Below, piece after piece: positions 35,410-44,309 of a stretch of 62,846 bases of DNA. The DNA comes from Clostridiales bacterium (lineage in GTDB: Bacteria > Bacillota > Clostridia > Oscillospirales > CAG-272). The stretch is taken from NCBI GenBank assembly GCA_012522015.1, contig JAAYLD010000053.1, positions 1 through 62,846 on the forward strand, read 5' to 3'. The position numbers were made by a program, and so were the translations under genes. The number at the start of each line of letters is the position of its first letter. The stretch's first letter is position 1. The notes under the pieces are model-generated. The model made no database searches, was not told the origin of the DNA, and saw only the letters and a list, made by a program, of their open reading frames with translations.

Positions 35410-36207
35410 TTATTTTGACTTTGCTATGCAGTACACACATATCTTACCTACATCTGCGCTTTTAAGCAGGGATACGCAAGCAGCAAGAGTCGCCCCTGTT
35501 GTTATAATGTCGTCGATTAGTATAAACGACTTTCCTTGAATTGACGGGCTGGCGCTATGACGCAAAGCATAACCTTTTTTCGCGGCGAGCGCTCTTTTGT
35601 CGGCGGTGAGCGTTTTTTGCGCAGATGTGACTTTTGACTTAAAAAGATCCGCACGCTCGATACCAAGAATGCGTGCTGTTTCTTTGGCTACAGCTTTCAT
35701 ATGGTCGCTGCCGTATTCCCTTATGGAAGCGGGGCGGCGCGGCGCGTATGCAATGGTAAATGCGCGGATGTCACGCCCCTCGCGCGTAAAATCAGAAGAA
35801 ATTCGCTCTGCTAAAAGGCGCGAGAGGAAAACAGTGGCGTCACGGTTTGTTGCCCGCTTGAGCGAGTATATTACGCGATCGGCTGCTGTGTTATGAGAGC
35901 GCGTGTCGTAGGCAAAAAGGCATCGCGCTTCTTTGATGCCCACATCAAAAAGAGCTTTCGGAACGCAGGGGCATTCGCGGTAAGGCTTACCACATTCGCG
36001 GCATTTAACTTGAGTACTTTTCTCAAACTCTGAGGTGCAGGCTTCGCACAGGCACATACGAGGTGCCTTTGTGTCGTCAGCCAAAGACAGATAGTATAGC
36101 GAGTCATTGCCACATGGTGGCGCCGAACGGCACGCAGCACACAAACGCGGATATGCAAGCTCGCCAAAAACCCGAGCAATGTACCCGATGATAGACGGTT
36201 GACTCAT
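35410..36207 (-). CDS. ComF-family amidophosphoribosyltransferase-like protein
   Basis: The N-terminal zinc finger has four Cys pairs (CAACRSAPPC; CLCEACTSEF; CRECGKPYRECPC). The C-terminal phosphoribosyltransferase domain ends with the PRPP loop FILIDDIITTGAT (about residue 228). ComF proteins take part in DNA uptake during competence in Bacillus and in DNA handling elsewhere; here it is downstream of the helicase recD2, fitting DNA metabolism. Length 265 is normal, counting the finger. Confidence 0.88.
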   Translation of the reverse strand: MSQPSIIGYIARVFGELAYPRLCAACRSAPPCGNDSLYYLSLADDTKAPRMCLCEACTSEFEKSTQVKCRECGKPYRECPCVPKALFDVGIKEARCLFAYDTRSHNTAADRVIYSLKRATNRDATVFLSRLLAERISSDFTREGRDIRAFTIAYAPRRPASIREYGSDHMKAVAKETARILGIERADLFKSKVTSAQKTLTADKRALAAKKGYALRHSASPSIQGKSFILIDDIITTGATLAACVSLLKSADVGKICVYCIAKSK

Positions 36208-36262
36208 CAGCTACACCTCCCATTTGATAATAAACTCGAAGATTTTGCTTTTCAGTGTGCGC

Positions 36263-38551
36263 TCATATCTCTCGCAAGAGAGTGGCAAGGCCTGTATACT
36301 TATAATCCTCCCGCTCGCAGTCAACCATTGTCCGGACAACGTCCTCGCGTCCGACAAGGATTACCGTTTTCTCCGCCCGGGTTACGGCAGTGTATAGCAG
36401 GTGCCTTGTCATGAGCATCGTAGCGCAGCGGTACATCGGTACGATAACAATCGGATACTCGCTGCCCTGACTTTTGTGGACGGTGACGGCATAGGCGTGT
36501 TCAAGCTCGTCAAGCTGTGCCATATCATATATAACGATTTTATCGTCAAAACGTACGCTTACGCTTTCATTTGATTCGTCAATGTCAATGATGATGCCAA
36601 TATCGCCGTTGAAAACGCCGATTCCTGTCTCTTTTGCGTTATCATATGGGTATATGCCGTCCTCATTGCGTGCCCATTCAAGATTATAGTTATTTTTTAT
36701 CTGCATTACCTTATCGCCTTCGCGGAATAAAATCTCGCGTGACTTCAACTCTTTTTTATGCTTGTTTTTTGGGTTAAGCTTTTCTTGAAGCAGAATATTA
36801 AGGTTTTCGGTGCCTGCAGCACCACGCCGCGAAGGTGTTATTACTTGAATGTCGGTAAGCGGATCGACTCTGTATGCAGCAGGAAGGCGCACAGCGCACA
36901 AGTCGACTATTGCAGATACGATTTTTTCGTCAGTTTGGCGCGGCAAAAAGAAGAAATCGCTGTTTTTTTCGGTGAGGATGGGATATTCGTCTGTAATTAT
37001 ACGGCGTGCGTTCGTTATAATAAGGCTTTCTTTAGTCTGGCGGAAAATTTCGGTTAAACGGACAGTCCGGAAAACTTTTGATTCAATTATATCGTGCAGG
37101 ACGTTGCCTGCGCCAACAGGTGGAAGCTGATCAGCATCGCCGATGAGTATCAAGCGCGCGCCCGGCTTTATCGCGCGCACAAGGGCATCCATCAAAAGCA
37201 CATCTATCATCGAAGATTCGTCGATGATGATTGCATCTTCCTCAAGGCGGTTGTTTTCATTGCGCATAAAGCGCGGATAAGCGCCCTCGTTATACTCCAT
37301 TTCAAGAAGGCGGTGAATTGTCCGCGCTTCAGCGAATGTAGCTTCGCTCATGCGCTTTGCTGCACGTCCGGTCGGTGCGGCAAGCGCACAGCGAAAGCCC
37401 ATACTATCAAATATTGAAAGGAGAGCACGGACAACTGTCGTCTTTCCCGTACCGGGGCCTCCTGTTAATATCATTATGCCTGAAGACAAGGCCCCTTCGA
37501 TGGCAGCGCGCTGCGCGTCGGCATAGCGAATACCGAACTGCACCTCAATTTTCGCAATAAAGCGAGACACATCATCCGCATCAATCTTTGGGCAAAGACG
37601 GTCAAGTTCGCGCAGGCGCTGGGCGATTTTTACCTCGGCGTCAAAATAAAGTTTAAGGTAAACGGCATCGACATCTTTAATGCGTTTTAAAAATATCTTG
37701 CCTGAGTTTATCAAGCGGCGGCAAGCATTCTCGGCTTGCTCCTCCGTAACACCGATAAGCTCACATGTAGCGGGAACTAACTTATCAAGCGGCAAATATA
37801 CATGTCCGTTTGTTGTGGCGTTATACGTCAAAAGGTAAATAACAGCGCTGTCTACGCGGTCAGGACTGTCTTTAGCTATGCCAAGCGACATCGCGATCTC
37901 ATCAGCTCGCGCAAAACCAATGCCGCTTATCTCAGTACAAAGCCTGTAGGGATTTTTCTTAATTATATCAACAGTAGAAGAACCCCACTGCTTATAAATT
38001 TTCATTGATGTTGACGGGCCGAAAAATTGCTGGCAAAACATCATTACGCTGCGTGACCCAATTTGCTTTTTAAAGTTCTCGCTGATTCCTTCCGCACGGC
38101 GCCGTGAAATCCCCGGGAGGTCGGCGAGCCAGTCGGGATGATGCTCAATTACGTCAAAACTGTCGTTGCCAAAGCGCTCTACAATCCGTTTTGCAGTGAT
38201 AGGGCCAACACCGCGGACAGCGCCTGACGATAAGTACCGCAATATTTCTGAGGCGCCAACGGGAAGTGTTGCTTCTGCACTTTGAACTTTAAACTGACGT
38301 CCGAACGACGCATGATGACCCCACGAGCCGACAACGGTCACAGTTTCACCCTCTGAAACAAACGGCATTATCCCAACAGCGGTTATGAAGCCTCCGTCTG
38401 TTGTTTCAATATCGCAGACTGTATAGCCATTTTCATCGTTGCGGTATATTATCGAGTCAACAACGCCGCTTATCGTAATAAGTTCCTCATCACCGCCATC
38501 GCTGACCTCTGGTGTCACATCTTTGAAGCTAATTATCCCCACCTCCCGCAT
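36263..38551 (-). CDS. recD2: RecD2-like ATP-dependent DNA helicase
   Basis: Superfamily 1B 5'-3' helicase. An N-terminal OB-like region (GVVDSIIYRNDENGYTVCDIET) and helix-hairpin-helix repeats (RGVGPITAKRIVERFG; LPGISRRRAEGI) mark the RecD2 type. Walker A GGPGTGKTTV is near residue 355, Walker B IIDESSM near 435, motif III GDADQLPPVGAG, and the C-terminal AVTVHKSQGSEYP is motif VI-like. The 762 residues are typical. The start is uncertain: ATG 38551 lacks a nearby SD, while a GGGAGG falls inside codons 2-4. It lies in the run metK-recD2-comF, all minus strand. Confidence 0.92.
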   Translation of the reverse strand: MREVGIISFKDVTPEVSDGGDEELITISGVVDSIIYRNDENGYTVCDIETTDGGFITAVGIMPFVSEGETVTVVGSWGHHASFGRQFKVQSAEATLPVGASEILRYLSSGAVRGVGPITAKRIVERFGNDSFDVIEHHPDWLADLPGISRRRAEGISENFKKQIGSRSVMMFCQQFFGPSTSMKIYKQWGSSTVDIIKKNPYRLCTEISGIGFARADEIAMSLGIAKDSPDRVDSAVIYLLTYNATTNGHVYLPLDKLVPATCELIGVTEEQAENACRRLINSGKIFLKRIKDVDAVYLKLYFDAEVKIAQRLRELDRLCPKIDADDVSRFIAKIEVQFGIRYADAQRAAIEGALSSGIMILTGGPGTGKTTVVRALLSIFDSMGFRCALAAPTGRAAKRMSEATFAEARTIHRLLEMEYNEGAYPRFMRNENNRLEEDAIIIDESSMIDVLLMDALVRAIKPGARLILIGDADQLPPVGAGNVLHDIIESKVFRTVRLTEIFRQTKESLIITNARRIITDEYPILTEKNSDFFFLPRQTDEKIVSAIVDLCAVRLPAAYRVDPLTDIQVITPSRRGAAGTENLNILLQEKLNPKNKHKKELKSREILFREGDKVMQIKNNYNLEWARNEDGIYPYDNAKETGIGVFNGDIGIIIDIDESNESVSVRFDDKIVIYDMAQLDELEHAYAVTVHKSQGSEYPIVIVPMYRCATMLMTRHLLYTAVTRAEKTVILVGREDVVRTMVDCEREDYKYTGLATLLREI

Positions 38552-38564
38552 TACAGTTATACTG

Positions 38565-38595
38565 AATTCCTCCCGGTTGTTTGCCGGGAGGAATT
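38565..38595 (-). promoter_or_regulatory. 12-bp hairpin between metK and recD2
   Basis: AATTCCTCCCGG with CCGGGAGGAATT, seven-base loop. On the minus strand the second arm contains GGAGG, so folding would hide an SD-like sequence just upstream of recD2. There is no T run, so it is not a clear terminator. Confidence 0.5.
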
Positions 38596-38633
38596 AAAGG
38601 AAAATAATAGATTTATGCTAACTGTGGAAGTTC

Positions 38634-39821
38634 TTATTTTAACAGCGCCGCTTTCATATCATCGACAAGGTCGCGTGCTTCCCACGGAACGATCAAATCC
38701 TCGCGTCCCATGTGACCGTAGTTTGAGATGGCACGGTAAATCGGACGGCGCAGGCCAAAGCGTTCTATTATCGCAGCGGGGCGCAAATCTATGTTTTTGC
38801 GTATATACTCTGTTATAAGCTGCTCATCAACAACACCTGTTCCAAACGTATCAACCATAATTGAAACAGGACGTGCAACGCCAATAGCATAGGCAATCTG
38901 TATCTCGCATTTGCGTGCAAGGCCGGCAGCGACGATGTTTTTTGCTACATAACGCGCAGCGTATGCAGCGGAACGGTCGACTTTCGTCGGGTCCTTGCCC
39001 GAGAAAGCGCCACCGCCGTGACGGGCATATCCACCGTACGTATCGACGATGATTTTTCGTCCCGTCAGGCCGCTGTCGCCAGCAGGGCCGCCAATAACAA
39101 AACGTCCTGTGGGATTGACGAATATTTTTGTCGCGCTATCGAGCAAATGAGGGTCTATCACGGGAGTTATGACGTGATTTATTACCTCTTCGCGGATCTC
39201 ATCAAGCGTTACCTCGGGCGAATGTTGGGTAGATATAACGATTGTGTCGACGCGGACGGGGCGATCGCCTTCATACTCAACTGTCACTTGTGTTTTGCCG
39301 TCCGGACGCAGCCAGGGGAGAGTGTTATCCTTGCGGACGGACGCAAGCCTTTTTGCAAGCCGGTGAGCCAGCCATATCGGCAGCGGCATAAGCTCGGGCG
39401 TTTCATCACAGGCAAAGCCAAACATATGCCCCTGATCTCCTGCGCCTGTGTCAAAATTATCTGTAATCTCACCATTTCTTGCTTCAAATGACTTATCAAC
39501 GCCCCGTGCTATATCCGGGCTTTGTTCATGTATTGATGTTATAACGGCGCAAGTGTCGCAGTCAAACCCATATTTAGCGCGATCGTAGCCTATATCGCGG
39601 ACAACATCACGTACAATAGACTGAATATCAACATACGCCTCGGTTGTTATTTCTCCCATAACGAAGACAAGCCCTGTCGTTACTGAAACCTCACATGCGA
39701 CACGTGACATAGGGTCAGCACGCAACAGCTTGTCCAGTATGGCATCGGCTATTTGGTCGCAAACCTTATCAGGATGCCCCTCAGTAACCGATTCCGATGT
39801 AAAAAGCTTTCTTTCTCTCAT
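38634..39821 (-). CDS. metK: S-adenosylmethionine synthetase
   Basis: Makes SAM from methionine and [22 protein letters not shown] at the start binds ATP and metal; [16 protein letters not shown] (about 117) and [19 protein letters not shown] (about 265) are the signature sequences. The 395-residue length is standard. I looked for a SAM riboswitch in the 320 bases upstream and saw none. The SD before ATG 39821 is weak (GAGG about 15 bases away). Confidence 0.97.
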   Translation of the reverse strand: MRERKLFTSESVTEGHPDKVCDQIADAILDKLLRADPMSRVACEVSVTTGLVFVMGEITTEAYVDIQSIVRDVVRDIGYDRAKYGFDCDTCAVITSIHEQSPDIARGVDKSFEARNGEITDNFDTGAGDQGHMFGFACDETPELMPLPIWLAHRLAKRLASVRKDNTLPWLRPDGKTQVTVEYEGDRPVRVDTIVISTQHSPEVTLDEIREEVINHVITPVIDPHLLDSATKIFVNPTGRFVIGGPAGDSGLTGRKIIVDTYGGYARHGGGAFSGKDPTKVDRSAAYAARYVAKNIVAAGLARKCEIQIAYAIGVARPVSIMVDTFGTGVVDEQLITEYIRKNIDLRPAAIIERFGLRRPIYRAISNYGHMGREDLIVPWEARDLVDDMKAALLK

Positions 39822-39907
39822 AACAAAATAAACCTCGGCGGGGAAATATATCTCAGCATATACGAAAGCGAAAATATGTTTTGTGGCAGTTTAAAGACTT
39901 TTACTAT

Positions 39908-39936
39908 TATACATCGAAACACAACAAAATACAAGA
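39908..39936 (-). promoter_or_regulatory. promoter of metK
   Basis: Minus strand TTGTAT, 17-base spacer, TATAAT. It lies in the divergent metK/rnfC gap (39822-40216); apart from the two promoters and a small GGCGG/CCGCC hairpin near 40163-40178 nothing else is visible there. Confidence 0.6.
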
Positions 39937-40075
39937 TATAATACCTGTAAGGTTGTTTTGTACCGATATTAACTGCGTTCATAACACATAAAAAATAAAC
40001 AAATACAGAATTAAGATGCGTTATTACAGCTTTTGTCGTATTTTGTGCATAACAACATATAATTTTCCATCTCTA

Positions 40076-40104
40076 TTGAAAATGAATGTTGCACATAGTA
40101 TAAT
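40076..40104 (+). promoter_or_regulatory. promoter of the rnfCDG unit
   Basis: TTGAAA, 17-base spacer, TATAAT, about 110 bases before rnfC. Confidence 0.65.
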
Positions 40105-40216
40105 AAAATATAATAAAGGAAGGCAAGTGTTATAGAAACTTTACTCATTTTTTACACTTGTATATGGCGGACGATGCCGCCCTACAAATGAAAAAATTAG
40201 GTAAACAGGCTTCGGA

Positions 40217-41587
40217 ATGGAGGCTACTAACCGAGTTATGGCTCTGACTTTTAAGGGCGGAATCCGCTCGATTGGGTTTAAAAATACAGCGTTGTGCCGG
40301 ATAGAACAGCTTACGCCACCGGCAAATGTTTTTATTATGATAAACGACGGCAAGGTGTCGCGGGGACATAAAGCACGCCGTATGCCTGTCGTGGGAATTG
40401 GTGAGCGTGTTTTCCGCGGACAAGTTATAGCCGATACTTTACCTGATGAGGAAGGATGTCCTCTTCACGCAAGCGTTTCGGGAACAGTTGCTGATATTTA
40501 TGAAGATGCGGACAGTCGTACTTCTGTTGTCATTGAAAATGATATGAAGTACGAAAACGCCCCGACTCTTTCCTCCATAGGGAAAAAGCTAACCGAATGC
40601 TCGACAGATGAAATAATTGATGTCGTGCGGCGCGCCGGCATTGTCGGTTTGGGTGGGCGCGGGTATCCGACATATAAAAAAATTAAGGAAGCTGTCGGAC
40701 GCGTAGAGTTTTGCATTATAAACTGCGCCGAGAGCGAACCCTTTTTGACATCTGATTACCGCACGCTTATAGAAAAGCCTGCTTCTGTATTAAACGGGTT
40801 AAAAATACTGCTGAAAGCGCTTGGTTTACGGTCCGGGATCGTTGCCGTCGGTGAGGATAAGCATAACGCCGCTGAAAAGCTGAGTGAGCTTGTCGGTGAT
40901 AGCGGCATGATAAAAATTCGCGAGCTTTGCTCGAAGTATCCACAGGGTGCAGAGGAGCTTATTGTATATTCGCTTATCGGCAGGGCGCTGGGAGCGGACG
41001 AGACACCGCTTGATGCAGGATGCGTCGTTTTTAATGCACAAACCTCTGAAGCCATCTTTAACGCATTTGCAACGGGGATGCCTCTGACATCACGCGTCAT
41101 CACGGTTGATGGCGACTGTGTTGCACGCCCGGCAAATTTGCTTGTTCCAATAGGCGCAAAAATTTCCGATGTACTTGCGCACTGTGGTGGCTTTATTAAA
41201 ACTCCTGCCGTAATAATATCAGGCGGCCCGTTATCCGGTCGTACGACGGCAGAAAACGACGTCATCACACCTGAATGTCGCGCAGTTATTGTGCTCTCGG
41301 ATGATGTTGCCTTCACAGGCCGCGGGGCGGACAATGAATTTGGCGTTTGCATACGCTGTGGGCGCTGTGTTTCTGTATGTCCTATGCGTCTTGCGCCAAA
41401 TTATATTGCAACACATTCGCGGATGGAAAATTATGCTGCGACTGTGCCATATGGCTTATTCCGCTGCATTGAATGCGGCTGCTGCGCATACGTGTGCCCC
41501 GGGCGCGTACCGATTGTTGGCCTTGTACGTCGTGCGAAGGAAGCGCTGTCCGCGGGCGTAGGTGAGGAGCAGGAGGAAGGACACTGA
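40217..41587 (+). CDS. rnfC: Rnf electron-transport complex subunit C
   Basis: Membrane-associated Fe-S/NADH-side subunit of the ferredoxin:NAD+ oxidoreductase that pumps Na+ or H+. ALTFKGGIRS is the typical N-terminus; GIVGLGGRGYPTYKK and NCAESEPFLTSDYR belong to the NADH/FMN-binding domain. Two 4Fe-4S motifs are visible, CIRCGRCVSVCP and CIECGCCAYVCP, near residues 376 and 418. A second start, ATG 40238, fits the family start better (MALTFKGG), but its SD spacing is long. It overlaps rnfD at the stop/start. Confidence 0.94.
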   Translation: MEATNRVMALTFKGGIRSIGFKNTALCRIEQLTPPANVFIMINDGKVSRGHKARRMPVVGIGERVFRGQVIADTLPDEEGCPLHASVSGTVADIYEDADSRTSVVIENDMKYENAPTLSSIGKKLTECSTDEIIDVVRRAGIVGLGGRGYPTYKKIKEAVGRVEFCIINCAESEPFLTSDYRTLIEKPASVLNGLKILLKALGLRSGIVAVGEDKHNAAEKLSELVGDSGMIKIRELCSKYPQGAEELIVYSLIGRALGADETPLDAGCVVFNAQTSEAIFNAFATGMPLTSRVITVDGDCVARPANLLVPIGAKISDVLAHCGGFIKTPAVIISGGPLSGRTTAENDVITPECRAVIVLSDDVAFTGRGADNEFGVCIRCGRCVSVCPMRLAPNYIATHSRMENYAATVPYGLFRCIECGCCAYVCPGRVPIVGLVRRAKEALSAGVGEEQEEGH

Positions 41588-42636
41588 TGGATAACACAAA
41601 CAATAGTAGCAGTACCACAGCACCAGCGGAGGAAACTTCCTCTATCAGTCTAACTGATAATAAAGGTATTACATTATCGTCACCCTTTATAAATCATCCT
41701 GATACTGTCCGCTCTATCATGGCGGATGTACTGATAGCAACAGCACCGTCCGTCGTATGGGGCATTTACGCCTTTGGCGCGCGCGCCGCCGTGATAATCA
41801 TCTCATCTATTTTATTTTCGGTGGCCTTTGAAGCAGCGTACGAGTTGCTTTTCCATCGACGCATCACTATTTCAGACTGCTCAGCCGCCGTCACAGGTCT
41901 CCTTTTTTCACTGACGCTGCCCGTGTCGGCGCCGCTTTGGGTAGTACCGCTTGGAACCTTTTTTGCAATAGTTGTGTCAAAACAGTTGTTTGGTGGTCTC
42001 GGAAGGAATATCATCAACCCTGCGCTCGCCGCTCGCGTGTTCTTATCGATAATTGCCCCTGCTTCGATGAGGGTATATCCAAAACCGCATCAACATTTAC
42101 CCGCGTTTTCTATAAATGTCAGCGCAAAAGTGGCAAAATCACCGCTTGCTGCGCTTGCGGCAGGTGAGCTGCCGGAGGAATCCGTTTATTCGATGCTTGT
42201 AGGCGAAGTCGCGGGGGCGATAGGCGGTGTGTCGGCGCTTCTTTTAGCTGCCGGTTTCATTTACATGCTCATCCGCCGGACAGTAAGCTGGCATATCCCT
42301 GTAACTTATCTGGCAACAGTTGCCGTCATAGCATTATCATTTCCGAAAAACGAAAGCAGTGTTCTTTTTACCGAGTACGAAATTTTATCGGGAGGGCTTG
42401 TGCTGATTGCCATTTTTATGGCGACAGACGTAGTTACCACACCACTTACCTCAATTGGAAAAATAATATTCGGTGCCGGATGCGGCGCCCTGACAATGCT
42501 GTTACGTTATTACGGGGCGTACGAAGAAGGCGCCGCATGCGCTGTCTTAATTATGAATCTCCTTGTTTATATCATCGACAGGCTTACAATGCCATCTATA
42601 TTTGGAGGTAAAAAAGGTGCGCATTGGCGGGAATAA
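41587..42636 (+). CDS. rnfD: Rnf complex subunit D
   Basis: Polytopic membrane subunit of 349 residues, related to NqrB, with about nine helices. SPFINHPDTVRSIMADVLIA is the family start and MATDVVTTPLTSIGK (about 278) a conserved region. The covalent-FMN motif normally reads like D-x-x-[ST]-G-A-T-P-L-A-A-L; here the aligned stretch is VAKSPLAALAAG with Ser at about residue 185 and no preceding Asp. So flavinylation by ApbE seems doubtful. The N-terminus has about 25 hydrophilic Asn/Ser/Thr residues. Confidence 0.92.
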   Translation: MDNTNNSSSTTAPAEETSSISLTDNKGITLSSPFINHPDTVRSIMADVLIATAPSVVWGIYAFGARAAVIIISSILFSVAFEAAYELLFHRRITISDCSAAVTGLLFSLTLPVSAPLWVVPLGTFFAIVVSKQLFGGLGRNIINPALAARVFLSIIAPASMRVYPKPHQHLPAFSINVSAKVAKSPLAALAAGELPEESVYSMLVGEVAGAIGGVSALLLAAGFIYMLIRRTVSWHIPVTYLATVAVIALSFPKNESSVLFTEYEILSGGLVLIAIFMATDVVTTPLTSIGKIIFGAGCGALTMLLRYYGAYEEGAACAVLIMNLLVYIIDRLTMPSIFGGKKGAHWRE

Positions 42637-44200
42637 TGAAAACAATGAAAATGACTTATATAACGAATATAACGAAAACAGTGATAACAAAAACGACAGC
42701 ATTGATAAAAATAGTGTAACCACTGATAAGAACGGCAGCATTGACGGGGAAGATAACGGTTATCAGTGGATAACGCTTGACGACGACACCGATGATAACA
42801 CCGATGTTGACGTGGAAAGCGACGCTGCAGATGTTGTTATAGAAGATGCTGACGAAAAATCAGAGTCCGCGGCTTTTGAAAGCGGTGAAGATGACGATTA
42901 TAAAGCTGATGCGGATGATGTATCAGATGAAAACGGCACTACAAACGAAGAAAATATAGACATAGATAATAACAATATTACAGATAATACAGAAAACACA
43001 GATGTATCGAGCGAATATAATAAATCGCCCGATGAAACATCAAATGGCAGAGAAAAATTTGAGCTTTTGCGTCGGCGTCTTGCCTGTTTTGCGGCTGCGT
43101 TTGCAGCGCAAATAAAAAGGTTTGGCGTAAAAGTATCAAGGTGGACAAAACAGTTTATCAGTAATATTAAAAAAACAGGCGAGCTGAGTGGTGCTCCTCG
43201 GATAATAGCACCGGCAGTAGCCGTTGTTACCGCAGTTCTTTTGCTTACATTCGTTATTCAAAACACAGCGTCGTGGGGCCCCGATGATGGCATGCACGAC
43301 GCGATAGCCAATGTTATATACGAAATTTTCGACGGTGCTGATTATTATAGCTACGCAAACATTAAAAAAGGGTTGCCAACGTCTGTTACGGCAGCCTATA
43401 CAGTAAAAAATGGCAGGAAGACCGTCGGTTACTGTATCATAGCTAACGCCGATGGCTATGGTGGAAAAATATCTGTCGCTGTCGGTATTTTAAGTGATGG
43501 AAATATCGCCAGTGCTGTTGTCTTATCCCACTCGGAAGAAAATGGCGCATTTATATGCGAGGGCGATTTTCTTCGTCAATATGTAAAAGCTATTAAGTCC
43601 GGCGATAAAAGCACAGCCGATGCGCTTATATCAGGTGCAACAAAAACAGGCAGTGCAATATCTGCGTGTATTGAAGCGGCGCTTCGTGCATATGAGACTA
43701 TAAAACTCTTGCCTGTCACAGGGGAGACTGACATTGATACGGACACGTATATAGATTATACGACCGGCCCATCAGACAGCGAAAATGATATTGGCACAGG
43801 CGTCGGGACAGATACTGATACATATACAGAAGATGTAGAGCACACAAAAGAAACTGATAATGCAACTGATAACGAGAAGCAAACATCAACTGACAGTATA
43901 AAAATTGACGATCCTGCTAAAACGACAACTGTTGAGACGACAATTGACCGGCTACCGAATGAAGATGAGAGTGACAGCGAAACAGAAACGGAAACGGAAA
44001 CAGAAACGGAAACGGAAACAGAAACGGAAACGGAAACAGAAACCGAGACTGAAACAGAAACCGAGACGACAGGGGTAGATACGGAGACGGAGACAGAGAC
44101 TGAAACAGAGACAGAGACTGAAACAGAGACAGAGACTGAAACAGAAACGGAAGAAGCAGTTACAGAGACCGACCTGATAAAAGAAGAAACGACCGAGTGA
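42617..44200 (+). CDS. rnfG: Rnf complex subunit G-like protein with acidic N-terminal domain and Thr-Glu repeat tail
   Basis: A normal RnfG has about 200 residues; this has 527. Residues 1-150 are Asp/Asn/Glu-rich and presumably cytoplasmic. A basic region and a single helix (about 196-217) follow. The FMN-binding domain (about 225-365) has GYGGKISVAVGILSDG and DALISGATKT, with Thr 342 in the D-x-x-x-S-G-A-T flavin-acceptor motif. The tail (from about 370) is Asp/Thr-rich then almost pure Thr-Glu repeats, likely outside the membrane and spanning the wall. GTG 42617 is chosen for the GGAGG seven bases upstream; it overlaps the end of rnfD. No rnfE, rnfA or rnfB follows. Confidence 0.85.
   Translation: MRIGGNNENNENDLYNEYNENSDNKNDSIDKNSVTTDKNGSIDGEDNGYQWITLDDDTDDNTDVDVESDAADVVIEDADEKSESAAFESGEDDDYKADADDVSDENGTTNEENIDIDNNNITDNTENTDVSSEYNKSPDETSNGREKFELLRRRLACFAAAFAAQIKRFGVKVSRWTKQFISNIKKTGELSGAPRIIAPAVAVVTAVLLLTFVIQNTASWGPDDGMHDAIANVIYEIFDGADYYSYANIKKGLPTSVTAAYTVKNGRKTVGYCIIANADGYGGKISVAVGILSDGNIASAVVLSHSEENGAFICEGDFLRQYVKAIKSGDKSTADALISGATKTGSAISACIEAALRAYETIKLLPVTGETDIDTDTYIDYTTGPSDSENDIGTGVGTDTDTYTEDVEHTKETDNATDNEKQTSTDSIKIDDPAKTTTVETTIDRLPNEDESDSETETETETETETETETETETETETETETETTGVDTETETETETETETETETETETETEEAVTETDLIKEETTE
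43979..44153 (+). repeat. coding Glu-Thr repeat tract in rnfG
   Basis: Two blocks separated by a short TTGVD spacer. Each is built from six-base GAA/GAG-ACN units with a higher 18-base period (ACAGAAACGGAAACGGAA three times in the first; a GAGACAGAGACTGAAACA type in the second). Synonymous changes distinguish the blocks. Such tracts expand and contract by slippage in steps of two residues without breaking the frame. Confidence 0.9.
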
Positions 44201-44309
44201 CTGTCGCGCAGAAAATACAGAATGTAATCGGACAAAGGACGCAGATAGTGTTGTCTCTTGTCCTTTACAGGGTATAGAGGAATACAGAGAACGGAGGAGT
44301 ATTACAAAG

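Noticed and set aside
39822..40075. SAM riboswitch before metK
   Set aside because: I looked for the SAM-I core and for SAM-II/III features on the minus strand and found none; only a promoter is visible.
43979..44153. A CRISPR-like array from the regular 18-base repeats
   Set aside because: There are no unique spacers, the repeats are coding, and no cas genes are in the window.
43756..44235. Long antisense ORF with Ser-Val repeats
   Set aside because: It is the complement of the Thr-Glu repeat in rnfG; a six-base repeat leaves several frames open by chance.
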